Source: Anaerolinea sp. (GTDB taxonomy: Bacteria; Chloroflexota; Limnocylindria; Limnocylindrales; CSP1-4). From it: a DNA stretch of 50,601 nt. The stretch is from NCBI GenBank assembly GCA_013822395.1, contig PNKK01000016.1, positions 1 through 50,601 of the forward strand, written 5' to 3'. The notes beneath the pieces were generated by a model. That model had not been told where the DNA came from, made no database searches, and saw only the letters and a program-made list of their open reading frames with translations. Every line of letters starts with the position of its first letter. Position 1 is the stretch's first letter. Positions 31,931-39,955 of the stretch are shown here, in pieces. The position numbers were made by a program, and so were the translations under genes.

Positions 31931-32018
31931 CAAACCGCACCGCACCAGACCGGACGACACCGGACCGAATTGCAGACCACACCACACCACACCAGACCGG
32001 ACCACACCAGACTGCACC
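31931..32018. repeat. low-complexity ACC/CACA-rich tract
   Basis: About 90 nt consist of variations on ACACC, ACCAG and ACCGG, including a run of four CACAC/ACCAC units near 31976-31993. It has strong strand bias (almost no G in the run) and sits between the tRNA promoter and the LCP gene. It has no coding signature. Confidence 0.65.
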
Positions 32019-32219
32019 TCAGGCTGATAGACTCGCGCCGGACGGTAGTGCCCGACCGGCCGTGTGAGCGAACCGCCCAGGGGAGATCGAGCGCACGTGC
32101 ACGCACGCCGAGTGCGGCCGTCGGGTCATGAGACTCACGCCGTCCGTCGACCCCTACCATCCGTGAGCGGTACGGCCCGCCGCCGACCAACGGACCGTGC
32201 CGCGGCTCGGAGCGTCTCC

Positions 32220-33614
32220 ATGTGGGCCCCGGACGACCTCCGTCGGATCCTGGCCGCCGCGGCGTCCGCCATCCTTCCGGGTGCGGGCCAGCTGTTCAAT
32301 GACCGGCGCCGGCTGGCCCGGTGGTTTGGGCTCCCGGCGCTCCTGCTGATCGCGGTCCTCGTCCTTGTCGTCGCCACCCGGTCGCCGGCCCGTCTCTTCG
32401 CATCGATCGTGTCGCCGACCGCGATGGGGCTCCTCCTCGGACTCAACGTCGTCGTCTTGGCCTGGCGGGTCCTGTCCGTGCTTCACGCCTTCTTCGATGG
32501 TCGCTACCCTGCGCGGTCCGGCCGCGCAGGCGCCGCAGGCCTGGCCCTCATTCTCGTCGCGGTCGTCGCGCCCCACGGGATCGCGAACGCCTGGGGCACG
32601 ACCGCCCAGGCGACGTTCGCCCAGATCTTCGCGGGCGACCGCGCGACCGGTCCGGGCGCGCCGGTTGCCGCCACCGAGCGCGGCCCGGCCCGCGACGAGC
32701 GGATGAACATCCTCGTCGTCGGCATCGACAAGACCCCGTGGCGCACGGCAACGCTCACCGACTCACTGATGGTCGTCTCGATCGACCCCGTCGGTGAGAC
32801 CGTGACGATCGCGTCCATCCCCCGCGACCTCGTCCGCGTGCCGCTCGGGGATGGCAACGTCTTCGGACCGAAGCTGAACTCCCTGATGGCCTACGCAGAT
32901 CGCCACCCGGAGGAATTCCCGGAGGGCGGGGTGCGGGCGCTCCGGAACGCGGTCGGAACGCTCCTGGGGATCCGGATCCACTACTACGCCCAGATCGACT
33001 TCTATGGCTTCGTGAAGCTCGTCGATGCCGTCGGGGGGATCGAGATCAACGTCACGAAGGCGTTCTACGACGAGCAGTACGACGGCCTGGGAGTCAATCC
33101 GAAGGGAGTCCGCGGCTGGGGCGTGGAGGTGGGACTCCAGCGCTTCAGCGGGTGGGAAGCCCTCGCGTACGCGCGGGTGCGGAAGGCCGACGGGGAGTCC
33201 GACGTCACCCGCGCCGCACGGCAGCAGGAGGTGCTGGTCGCGCTGCGCGCGAAGATCACGGAGGGCGGCGGACTCCTGACCCGGCTCCCGTCGCTCCTGG
33301 AGGCGCTGGGTGACGTCGTCAAGACCGACATCCCCACCGACCGCCTCCCTGATCTCACCGCGATCGCCGACGAGATGGCCCCGAACGCGATCTACCGCGC
33401 CGTCCTGAGGGCGCCACTCGTGAAGAGCGGAGGGATCGACCCGGTCTACGGCTCGATCCAGGTTGCCGACCTCGAGTTGATCCGAGAGGTCTCGAAGACG
33501 CTCTTCCCGCCACCCGGCCAGAAGCCGCTTCCCTGGCCGACGCCGGAGCCGACCGTCGCCCCGACGGGTGCGCCGAGCTCGACGACCGAGGTCGATGCGT
33601 CTGGCACTCCATGA
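32220..33614 (+). CDS. LytR-CpsA-Psr (LCP) family cell-wall glycopolymer ligase
   Basis: The 464-residue protein has a membrane-embedded N-terminus ('ILPGAGQLFNDRRRLARWFG', then three to four hydrophobic segments). The LCP catalytic domain begins near residue 160: 'MNILVVGIDKTPWRTATLTD', 'VTIASIPRDLVRVPL', 'LVDAVGGIEINV', 'ALAYARVRKAD' and 'DVTRAARQQEVLVAL' supply the conserved Asp and Arg residues that bind polyprenyl-pyrophosphate. It would transfer a glycopolymer to the cell wall outside the membrane. The C-terminus is a Pro/Thr/Ser tail. The frame is open back to GTG 32064, behind a TGATAGACT extended -10, so 52 extra Arg-rich residues are possible. It fits the polysaccharide locus farther right. 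Confidence 0.88.
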   Translation: MWAPDDLRRILAAAASAILPGAGQLFNDRRRLARWFGLPALLLIAVLVLVVATRSPARLFASIVSPTAMGLLLGLNVVVLAWRVLSVLHAFFDGRYPARSGRAGAAGLALILVAVVAPHGIANAWGTTAQATFAQIFAGDRATGPGAPVAATERGPARDERMNILVVGIDKTPWRTATLTDSLMVVSIDPVGETVTIASIPRDLVRVPLGDGNVFGPKLNSLMAYADRHPEEFPEGGVRALRNAVGTLLGIRIHYYAQIDFYGFVKLVDAVGGIEINVTKAFYDEQYDGLGVNPKGVRGWGVEVGLQRFSGWEALAYARVRKADGESDVTRAARQQEVLVALRAKITEGGGLLTRLPSLLEALGDVVKTDIPTDRLPDLTAIADEMAPNAIYRAVLRAPLVKSGGIDPVYGSIQVADLELIREVSKTLFPPPGQKPLPWPTPEPTVAPTGAPSSTTEVDASGTP

Positions 33615-33620
33615 CTTTGG

Positions 33621-33654
33621 CCGGGGATCGGCGGCGGCCGGGGATCGGCGGCGG
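33621..33654. repeat. perfect 17-bp tandem duplication
   Basis: CCGGGGATCGGCGGCGG occurs at 33621-33637 and again directly at 33638-33654, just past the LCP stop codon. It is probably a recent slippage event. Confidence 0.8.
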
Positions 33655-33994
33655 CGCACTCGGCGCCCCGTGGCGGTGGACGACGGCGATCGATGACCCC
33701 GGCGACCCACGCGGCCCTGTTGCTGCCGCCCACTCGACGCACGGACGGTGGCGCTCCCGGCCCGAGTTCTCGGCATCGGCGTTCTTTCCGCCGTGGGAGG
33801 ACAAAGTGGCCGTTTCTCCACGGCCGAGCCACCCGGCAAAGAGCCCGGGGCGCGGCGGCCCTCGACGACTTCGTGGGCGTGGGTTCTGGAGCGTGACAGA
33901 CGCCAGCCGACCCCGCTTTTCGCACCTGGATCTGCCGACCTGGTGCATGCCCGTCCCCAAGGACGGCCGATTCTCGTATTTTGTTCCGCGCCAA

Positions 33995-34103
33995 GAGAAC
34001 GCCGCCCTTTGGGGAAGGCCAGGCGGTGGCAGATCCTCGGGCTGCCGACGACCGTTCTCGCCAGGCAGGAGAACGCCGCCCTTCGGGGAAGGCCAGGCGG
34101 TGG
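33995..34103. repeat. 35-bp repeat pair with hairpin potential, period 74
   Basis: Copies at 33995-34029 and 34069-34103 agree at 34 of 35 bases, both starting GAGAACGCCGCCCTT and ending CCAGGCGGTGG. Each can fold: CCGCC pairs with GGCGG around an inner CCTT/AAGG stem. Before the second copy GTTCTC pairs with its GAGAAC. The near-identity in non-coding DNA and the internal symmetry resemble REP/BIME-type short interspersed elements. Confidence 0.65.
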
Positions 34104-34207
34104 AGCATCGCCCGCCCGTGCCATCCCGTCCAACAGAGTGACAAAGCGCTCCTGGGCGCGGCCCGGGCGCGATCTCGCTCGAGGTTCGCCCTGAATCCGC
34201 GGGCCTA

Positions 34208-34879
34208 TCAGAACCCGAGATCGCGGAGGACGGGCAGCATCCGGCGGGCCGCCCGGGCGCGGTGCGAGATCACGTGCTTTTCGGCCGGGGAGTAGAGCCC
34301 CAGCGTCCGTCCGCCCGGCGGTTCCGCAGCCGGCTCGAAGACGGGGTCGTAGCCAAAGCCACCCTCGCCGCGCGGCACAGTGGCGATCCGGCCACGACAG
34401 GTCCCGCGGCGAAGGATCACCGGCAGGCGTCCGAGGGGTCCGCGCCCGTCCGGGAGCGCCAGCGCCAGGACGCAGACGTAGCGCGCGCCGCGCCGTTCGG
34501 GCGGCAGCCCCTCGAGCGCGGCGAGGAGCTTCGCGTTGTTGCTCGCATCGGTCGCGTTCGGCCCGGAGTAGCGGCGGGTCAGGACGCCCGGTCCGCCGCC
34601 GAGCGCGTCCCCCTCGATCCCAGAGTCGTCGGCGAGCGATGGCAGCCCGGTTGCCTCGGCGGCGAACCGGGCCTTGATCCGAGCGTTGGCCTCGAACGTC
34701 GGGCCGTCCTCCACGGGCTCACCCTGCACGCCGAGGTCGTCGAGCGAGAGGAGGATGCCGCGCTCGAGGTGGAGCAGGTCCCCGAGTTCCCGGAGCTTGT
34801 GCACCGAGCGCGTGGCGACCACGAGGCGAGGCCGCCGTCCACGCGACCGGGCCACGGACACACCCGGCAATCCGGTCAC
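34208..34879 (-). CDS. rdgB: RdgB/HAM1-type XTP/dITP pyrophosphatase
   Basis: The 223-residue protein has the family motifs 'ATRSVHKLRELGDLL' (substrate-binding Thr/Lys at the start), 'LADDSGIEGDALGGGPGV' (metal-binding Asp), 'GEGGFGYDPVF' and 'YSPAEKHVISHRARAAR'. It hydrolyses non-canonical purine triphosphates to monophosphates and prevents their incorporation into DNA. About 15 residues before the core are extra, and GTG 34861 is an alternative start. It ends a four-gene operon with PpiC, MazG and RNase PH, a grouping that combines nucleotide and RNA quality control. Confidence 0.92.
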   Translation of the reverse strand: MTGLPGVSVARSRGRRPRLVVATRSVHKLRELGDLLHLERGILLSLDDLGVQGEPVEDGPTFEANARIKARFAAEATGLPSLADDSGIEGDALGGGPGVLTRRYSGPNATDASNNAKLLAALEGLPPERRGARYVCVLALALPDGRGPLGRLPVILRRGTCRGRIATVPRGEGGFGYDPVFEPAAEPPGGRTLGLYSPAEKHVISHRARAARRMLPVLRDLGF

Positions 34880-34907
34880 GGGACGAACGATCGCCGCGAG
34901 GCCCGGA

Positions 34908-35645
34908 TCAGCGGCGGACCGTCACCAGGGCGGCGCCCTGCGCTTCGAACAGTCGGGCCAGGCCGACGTTCGCGAGGTCCAGGAGCGAGTCGACCATCGG
35001 GCGGTCGAACGGCCGGCCCTCCGCCGTGCCCTGGAGCTCGACGTACGTCCCGGCGTCCGTCCCGACCACGTTGAAGTCCACCTCGGCGCGGGAGTCCTCA
35101 GCGTAGTCGAGATCCAGGAGCGCCATCCCCTCCACGACGCCCACCGAGACCGCCGCGACCTTTCCGACGATGAGCCGTTCCATGCCGTAGGTCATGAGGG
35201 CCGCCGCGAGCGCCACATAGCCCCCGGTGATCGATGCGCAGCGCGTCCCGCCGTCCGCCTGGAGGACATCGCAATCCACGGTCAACGTCCGCTCGCCGAG
35301 CTTGGCGAGGTCCACCACGCCGCGGAGCGACCGGCCGATGAGGCGTTGGATCTCGTGGGTGCGCCCACCGACGCGGCCCTTGACGCTCTCTCGGTCGGTC
35401 CGCTCGGCGGTGGCTCGCGGCAGCATGGCGTACTCCGCGGTGACCCAGCCCGTGCCCTTGCCGCGCAGGTGCGGCGGAACGCGATCCGCGATCGTGGCCG
35501 CGCACAGGACCTCCGTATCCCCGACGCGGATCCGGCACGACCCCTCCGCCCATTTCAGGACGCCCAGCGTGAGCGTGACCGGGCGGAGGTCCGACGGCCC
35601 GCGGCCATCGGTGCGGACCGGCGGGGGTCGATTGCCGATGCTCAT
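34908..35645 (-). CDS. rph: RNase PH
   Basis: The 245-residue protein has all expected segments: '[19 protein letters not shown]' at the start, '[20 protein letters not shown]' , '[17 protein letters not shown]', '[20 protein letters not shown]' and '[15 protein letters not shown]'. It is the phosphorolytic 3' exoribonuclease that trims tRNA 3' ends. ATG 35645 overlaps the MazG stop (ATGA). Length and motifs are typical. Confidence 0.95.
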   Translation of the reverse strand: MSIGNRPPPVRTDGRGPSDLRPVTLTLGVLKWAEGSCRIRVGDTEVLCAATIADRVPPHLRGKGTGWVTAEYAMLPRATAERTDRESVKGRVGGRTHEIQRLIGRSLRGVVDLAKLGERTLTVDCDVLQADGGTRCASITGGYVALAAALMTYGMERLIVGKVAAVSVGVVEGMALLDLDYAEDSRAEVDFNVVGTDAGTYVELQGTAEGRPFDRPMVDSLLDLANVGLARLFEAQGAALVTVRR

Positions 35646-36883
35646 ATCGCTCGCTCCTCAGCCTTGGCGGCATCCCATAACGCGTCGAGGGTAGCGAAGT
35701 CCAGGTCGCGGATGGCGACGCCTCGGTCCGCGACCATCCGCTCGATCCGCCGGAACCGGCGCCGGAACTTGTCGTTGGCGGCCCGGAGGGCGCCCTCCGT
35801 CTCGATCCCCAGCTTGCGCCCGACGTTCACCGCGACGAGGAGGAGGTCCCCGAACTCCTCGCGGCGGTCCTCGTCGGTGGCGGCGCGGGCGAACTCGCCG
35901 AGCTCCTCGGCGACCTTGTCAAGAACGCCCTCGATGTCCGGCCAGTCGTACCCGAGCGCGGCGACCCGCTCCTGCATCTCCTGGCTTGCGGCGAGGGCGG
36001 GCATCGACGGGCTGATGCCGTCCAGCGCACCGCGGGACGCCGCCGCGTCGCTCTCCGAACGCTCGATCGCCTTGATCCGCTCCCACTGTCGAAGAACGTC
36101 CGCGGCCGTCTCCGCGATCGCATCGCCGAAGACGTGCGGGTGGCGCCGGACGATCTTCCGGGCGATCGATGCCTGGACGTCGGTGAGATCGAAGACGCCC
36201 GCCTCGGCGGCGAGCTGGGCGTGCAGCACGACCTGGAGGAGCAGGTCCCCGAGCTCCTCGGCGAGCGCCGGGGTTGCGCCGCGCTCGAGCGCGTCGTACA
36301 CCTCGTAGGTCTCCTCGAGGAGATGCTTGCGGAGCGACTGGTGGGTCTGCTCCCGGTCCCACGGGCAGCCATCCGGCCGGCGCAGCCGGTCTGCGATGTA
36401 CGGCATGGACCAGGGGCTCGCGGCGGCCAGCTCGGGGGCGACCGGCCGAAGGTAGAGCGGCGCGGCCAGGTCGTCCGCCGTCAGCGCGCCGACGGTCGTC
36501 TCATGGCCGCCGAGCCGACCCGCAGTGTGGCCGGCGGGATAGAGCCGGCCGAGAACCGTGAGCGCGGTGCGGCCGTCAGGCCCGTGCCGGCCGGGCAGCG
36601 GATCTGGCGCGGCGCCGAGGGCGGTGGCCATCTGGTCGGCACCGCCGACTGCCACGGTAGCGTCTGCCGCACCGGCAGCGCCGGCGACATCCGCAGCGCC
36701 GCCGGCGCCGCCGGCGCCCGCAGTCTCGGCAAGCGCGGCGAGCCGGGTGAGCGGAACGACGAGGACGGGGCGCGACGGCTCGATCGGCGTGGCGACGAGA
36801 CGCTCGGCGGCCACGATCTGGATACCGGCCGCGAGATCCAGGCCCCAGCGTCGGCGCGCTTCCCCGATCAGCCGGTCCAGCAC
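35642..36883 (-). CDS. mazG: MazG-type nucleoside triphosphate pyrophosphohydrolase with N-terminal extension
   Basis: The C-terminal ~265 residues are a standard two-domain MazG: '[20 protein letters not shown]', '[15 protein letters not shown]', '[20 protein letters not shown]', then a second EExxE helix pair '[20 protein letters not shown]' and '[16 protein letters not shown]'. The N-terminal ~150 residues resemble the C-terminal half of the tetrapyrrole (SAM) methylase domain that precedes MazG in some Chloroflexota and Firmicutes proteins. They lack its SAM-binding half and carry an Ala/Gly-rich insert near 36660-36730. GTG 36883 (GAGGT upstream) is preferred; the frame to 36967 lies in the PpiC gene. 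Confidence 0.9.
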   Translation of the reverse strand: MLDRLIGEARRRWGLDLAAGIQIVAAERLVATPIEPSRPVLVVPLTRLAALAETAGAGGAGGAADVAGAAGAADATVAVGGADQMATALGAAPDPLPGRHGPDGRTALTVLGRLYPAGHTAGRLGGHETTVGALTADDLAAPLYLRPVAPELAAASPWSMPYIADRLRRPDGCPWDREQTHQSLRKHLLEETYEVYDALERGATPALAEELGDLLLQVVLHAQLAAEAGVFDLTDVQASIARKIVRRHPHVFGDAIAETAADVLRQWERIKAIERSESDAAASRGALDGISPSMPALAASQEMQERVAALGYDWPDIEGVLDKVAEELGEFARAATDEDRREEFGDLLLVAVNVGRKLGIETEGALRAANDKFRRRFRRIERMVADRGVAIRDLDFATLDALWDAAKAEERAI

Positions 36884-36897
36884 GCCGGTACCTCGTG

Positions 36898-38619
36898 CTA
36901 CTGGGTGACCGTGGCCGATGAGCCGCTTCGAGTGATCGTCGCCGCCGCCTTCTTCGCCGAGTACCAATTGTCGAAGCCGCTGTTCTTGAAGATCGCGATC
37001 TGCTCCGGCGTCGGCTCGCGCCGCTCTTCGGCGACCACCTTATAGAGGTAGACCCCCTCCCCGGTGATCTGGACGACCGGGGTGATCTCGCCCACGGGCG
37101 TCTCGAAGATCGGTGTCTCCTTGAGGTTCCCGAGCTGGCCAATGGCAACCCAGCCGATGTCACCACCCGCGGCCGCCTCAGGCCCCTCGCCCTGATCGCG
37201 GGCGAGTTGGGCGAAGTCGGCCCCGTCGACGGCCTGCTGGCGGATCGTGTCCAGCCAGGCCTTCTCACCGTCGCCGTACGGGCGCATGAACTGGATGACG
37301 TGCCAGCCGAACGAGCTCCTGACCGGCGGGAGGATGTCGCCGGGCTTGAGACCCGGCTGGAAGATCGCGCCGGCGAATGCGGGGTCGATGGAGCTCGTCG
37401 GGTTGTAGTACGGCTGCTTGCCGCCGGTCGTCGTCGCCGACCCCTCGTCGGACATCTCGCGCGCCATCTGGTCGAACGTTGTCGGGTCCTTCCTGAGCGC
37501 CTCGTAGGCCGCGTTCGCCTCCGCCTGGGCCGCGGCCCACGCGGGATCGGTCTCCGGGAGCGTCCCGGCCCCGCCCGGGTCGTCCTTCGGCGAGAACAGG
37601 ATATGGCGGACCTTCACGCCGTCCGGCATCGGGGTGCTCTCGGCGAGGAAGATCTGCGAGACCTGGCGCTGCATCGACGGTTTGGAAAGGTCGGCGACAA
37701 CCTTGTCGCTGAGCTTCGTTCGCAGCACGTCACCACGAACCGCCTCGCGGTAGTCCGCCAGGGCGATGCTGGCGTCCTCGATCGAGGCGTTGAACGTCGC
37801 GTCCACGGAAGCGGCGGCGATCTCGGTGACGCGGCCGATCCGGAAGACCCCGTCGGCGCCTTCGACGACATCGGTGAACTGGCCCTGCGAGGTCGCAAAG
37901 ATCGCGGTCATGAACGGTTCGTCATAGCCGCTCTTCAGCGGCAGCCAGCCGAGATCGCCGTTCTGCGGCGCGGACGTCGCCGTCGAGACGGTCTTCGCAG
38001 TGTCCTCCCACGACGCGCCGCTCCTGAGGTCCGCGAGCGCCTTCTCCGCCTTCGCCTTCGCGGCAGCCTTCTCGGCACTCCCGGGCTGACCCGTCTCGGC
38101 GTTGCTCGCTGGTGCGACCTCGATCACCCAGCTATAGCGCTCCTCGTCCGTCGTTGCCTCTGCCGTGAGCTGCGAATCGATCTCGGCATCCAAAACGGTC
38201 ACCCCCGCGTCGCCGGCGAGCTTCGCCTGGAGGGAGACGTCGATCAGCCGTTCCAGGGCGATCGCCGCGATGCTGTTGCGACGCTGCTCCAGGAAGTCGA
38301 GCTGGCTCGTTGCGGTCGCCTCGGACATCCGGCCGGCTGTCTGGAGAGTCCGAATCCGGCGCTCCGTGTAGTCGATCCGGAACACCTCGATCGCGAGCCG
38401 GCTTCGGAGCTGGTCCTTCGTGATCGCCGTACCGTTGACGGTGGCGACGGTGCCGAACTTGTTGTCGTACCACGACCAGGCGGCGTAGCCGACGAGGATC
38501 AGGATCGACGACGCGATCGCGATGACGAAGCCGAGGTTCAGGAGGAAGGTGCGCCGGTCGCCGGAGTTCCAGCCGGAACGGCCGGGACCCCGGACGACGG
38601 GCCTGGCACGAAGCGTCAT
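36898..38619 (-). CDS. membrane-anchored parvulin-type peptidyl-prolyl isomerase/foldase (SurA/PrsA-like)
   Basis: The 573-residue protein has one N-terminal membrane anchor ('NLGFVIAIASSILILVGYAA'), a SurA_N-like segment ('ATVNGTAITKDQLRSRLAIE'), and then up to three rotamase-type segments. The first ends in 'NGDLGWLPLKSGYDEPF', the second starts at 'VKVRHILFSPKDDPGG' and ends in 'SFGWHVIQFM', and the third contains 'GGDIGWVAIGQLGN'. It should assist folding of exported proteins outside the membrane. It is the first gene of the MazG/RNase PH/RdgB operon; a TACGAT -10 lies upstream at 38685-38690, with a GC hairpin in between. Confidence 0.88.
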   Translation of the reverse strand: MTLRARPVVRGPGRSGWNSGDRRTFLLNLGFVIAIASSILILVGYAAWSWYDNKFGTVATVNGTAITKDQLRSRLAIEVFRIDYTERRIRTLQTAGRMSEATATSQLDFLEQRRNSIAAIALERLIDVSLQAKLAGDAGVTVLDAEIDSQLTAEATTDEERYSWVIEVAPASNAETGQPGSAEKAAAKAKAEKALADLRSGASWEDTAKTVSTATSAPQNGDLGWLPLKSGYDEPFMTAIFATSQGQFTDVVEGADGVFRIGRVTEIAAASVDATFNASIEDASIALADYREAVRGDVLRTKLSDKVVADLSKPSMQRQVSQIFLAESTPMPDGVKVRHILFSPKDDPGGAGTLPETDPAWAAAQAEANAAYEALRKDPTTFDQMAREMSDEGSATTTGGKQPYYNPTSSIDPAFAGAIFQPGLKPGDILPPVRSSFGWHVIQFMRPYGDGEKAWLDTIRQQAVDGADFAQLARDQGEGPEAAAGGDIGWVAIGQLGNLKETPIFETPVGEITPVVQITGEGVYLYKVVAEERREPTPEQIAIFKNSGFDNWYSAKKAAATITRSGSSATVTQ

Positions 38620-38647
38620 GCGGTGGTGGTTCCCTGCAGGTGGTGGG

Positions 38648-38671
38648 GCGCGCAGGTCGACGCCTGCGCGC
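38648..38671. promoter_or_regulatory. 9-bp inverted repeat between glycosyltransferase and PpiC genes
   Basis: GCGCGCAGG (38648-38656) and CCTGCGCGC (38663-38671) are perfect inverted copies around TCGACG. In RNA from the minus strand this would be a hairpin in the 5' leader of the foldase gene, or the end of the upstream glycosyltransferase transcript. No T-run follows, so rho-independent termination is not clearly supported. Confidence 0.45.
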
Positions 38672-38731
38672 GGACGGGGCGGGTATCGTACCGCAACGCA
38701 CGGGTCCGCCGGTTCATGGAGATCCGCCGGT

Positions 38732-39955
38732 TCATCTCCCGCGGGCGAGCCGTTCGACGACACTGACGTACCGTGGAGCCTCGACCTCCCAGGCGAGCTC
38801 GCGCGTGGCGCTGAGCATGCGGCGTACGGACACCTCCCGTGCCGCGGGATCCTCGACGACGGTCCGGAGCGTCTCGGCCAGGGCGGCTGGATCCCCTGGT
38901 GGATACACGAGCACCGCTCCTGCCGGGAAGGTTCGCTCCACCATCGGCAGGCGGGAGCAGACGACCGGCTTGCCCATCGCCGCGTACTCGAAGATCTTCG
39001 TTGACAGGCTGATGTCGGTGAACCGATCGCGCCGCGTGGGCGCCACACCGAGGTCGGCCGCGGCAATCGCGGCCGGGACCATCTCGATCGGGATCCGTCC
39101 GTGGAACACCACGCTGTCTTCCAGCCCAAGCCGTGCGACCTGCGACCGGAGCGCAGGCTCGGAGTCGCCTCGTCCGTAGAGGTCCACCCGGACCGGGAGG
39201 CCCGGGTGGTTGGCGCGCAACCGGGCCACGGCGTCCAGCAGGACGTCGAGCTCGTATGTGGGCGTCAGAGCGCCCGCGTAGACGATCTTCAGCGTGCCGT
39301 CGACCATGAACGCCCGGCGGGGATGAGCCTCCGGGTTGAACCGGCGAAGCGACGGGCTGTTGATGATGACGGTGACCCGGTCGGCGTCCACGCCCAGCCG
39401 AACGAGCCGATCGCGCAGCGCCTCGTTGACCGTGAGCACCTCCGTCGCGGCCGCGATGGAGAGTCGTTCCTGGAGCAGGACCAGGCGGTTGACCATCGGA
39501 CGCTGGGCACGCTGGAAGCGCGATCGAAAGAACTCCGGCATCGCCTCGTGCAGATCGAGCAGGACCGGCACGCCGACGAGCCGGAGCGGGAGCGCCGCGA
39601 AGACCAGGAAGTCCGGCAGCGAGTGCACCTGGACAAGCGCGTAGCGCCGGCGACGCTGCGCACCGATGGCGGCCAGCGCCGCCCGGACAAGGAACGACAG
39701 GTACTCGCGCAGATACGTCGGGAGACCCGCGCCCTGATGCCGCTGGACGTCGAGGTGTCGCACGTTCACGCCGTCGACGACCCCGCCGGGAGGATCGCCG
39801 GGCCTGCGCAGGGCGAGCACGTCCACGTCCCGACCGGATGCGACGAGCGCCTCGGCCTGGCGGCGGACGCGCGGGTCCTCCTCGTAGTAGCTGTGGGCCA
39901 CCATCAGCACGGGTCGGCGAGGCGGGCCGGGCGGGCGGGCGGCGCTCCGGGTCAT
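38732..39955 (-). CDS. GT4-family glycosyltransferase
   Basis: The 407-residue GT-B glycosyltransferase opens with 'VLMVAHSYYEEDPRVRRQAE' (acceptor domain) and has the C-terminal donor domain with 'LKIVYAGALTPTYELDVLLD', 'VVFHGRIPIEMVPAAIAAAD' and 'STKIFEYAAMGKPVVCSRLP' (the E of the EX7E nucleotide-sugar motif). It likely adds a sugar to the surface polysaccharide in the cytoplasm. ATG 39955 overlaps the next glycosyltransferase stop (ATGA). The sugar donor is unknown. Confidence 0.9.
   Translation of the reverse strand: MTRSAARPPGPPRRPVLMVAHSYYEEDPRVRRQAEALVASGRDVDVLALRRPGDPPGGVVDGVNVRHLDVQRHQGAGLPTYLREYLSFLVRAALAAIGAQRRRRYALVQVHSLPDFLVFAALPLRLVGVPVLLDLHEAMPEFFRSRFQRAQRPMVNRLVLLQERLSIAAATEVLTVNEALRDRLVRLGVDADRVTVIINSPSLRRFNPEAHPRRAFMVDGTLKIVYAGALTPTYELDVLLDAVARLRANHPGLPVRVDLYGRGDSEPALRSQVARLGLEDSVVFHGRIPIEMVPAAIAAADLGVAPTRRDRFTDISLSTKIFEYAAMGKPVVCSRLPMVERTFPAGAVLVYPPGDPAALAETLRTVVEDPAAREVSVRRMLSATRELAWEVEAPRYVSVVERLARGR

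Larger units (their letters stand above)
33615..34207. other. 593-nt repeat-bearing intergenic region, no convincing gene
   Basis: Long frames cross this stretch on both strands, but their translations are Arg/Ala/Pro-rich, contain duplicated segments produced by the DNA repeats, and show no domain. It separates the 3' ends of the LCP gene (plus) and RdgB (minus), so it needs no promoter. It contains a 17-bp tandem duplication and a 35-bp repeat pair. I see no U-tailed terminator for either gene. Confidence 0.55.

Noticed and set aside
33446..34144. minus-strand frame of 232 residues through the repeat region
   Set aside because: Its duplicated HRLAFPEG/AWPSPKGG segments come from the DNA repeats; the 3' part is antisense to the LCP gene, with no domain and no start signal.
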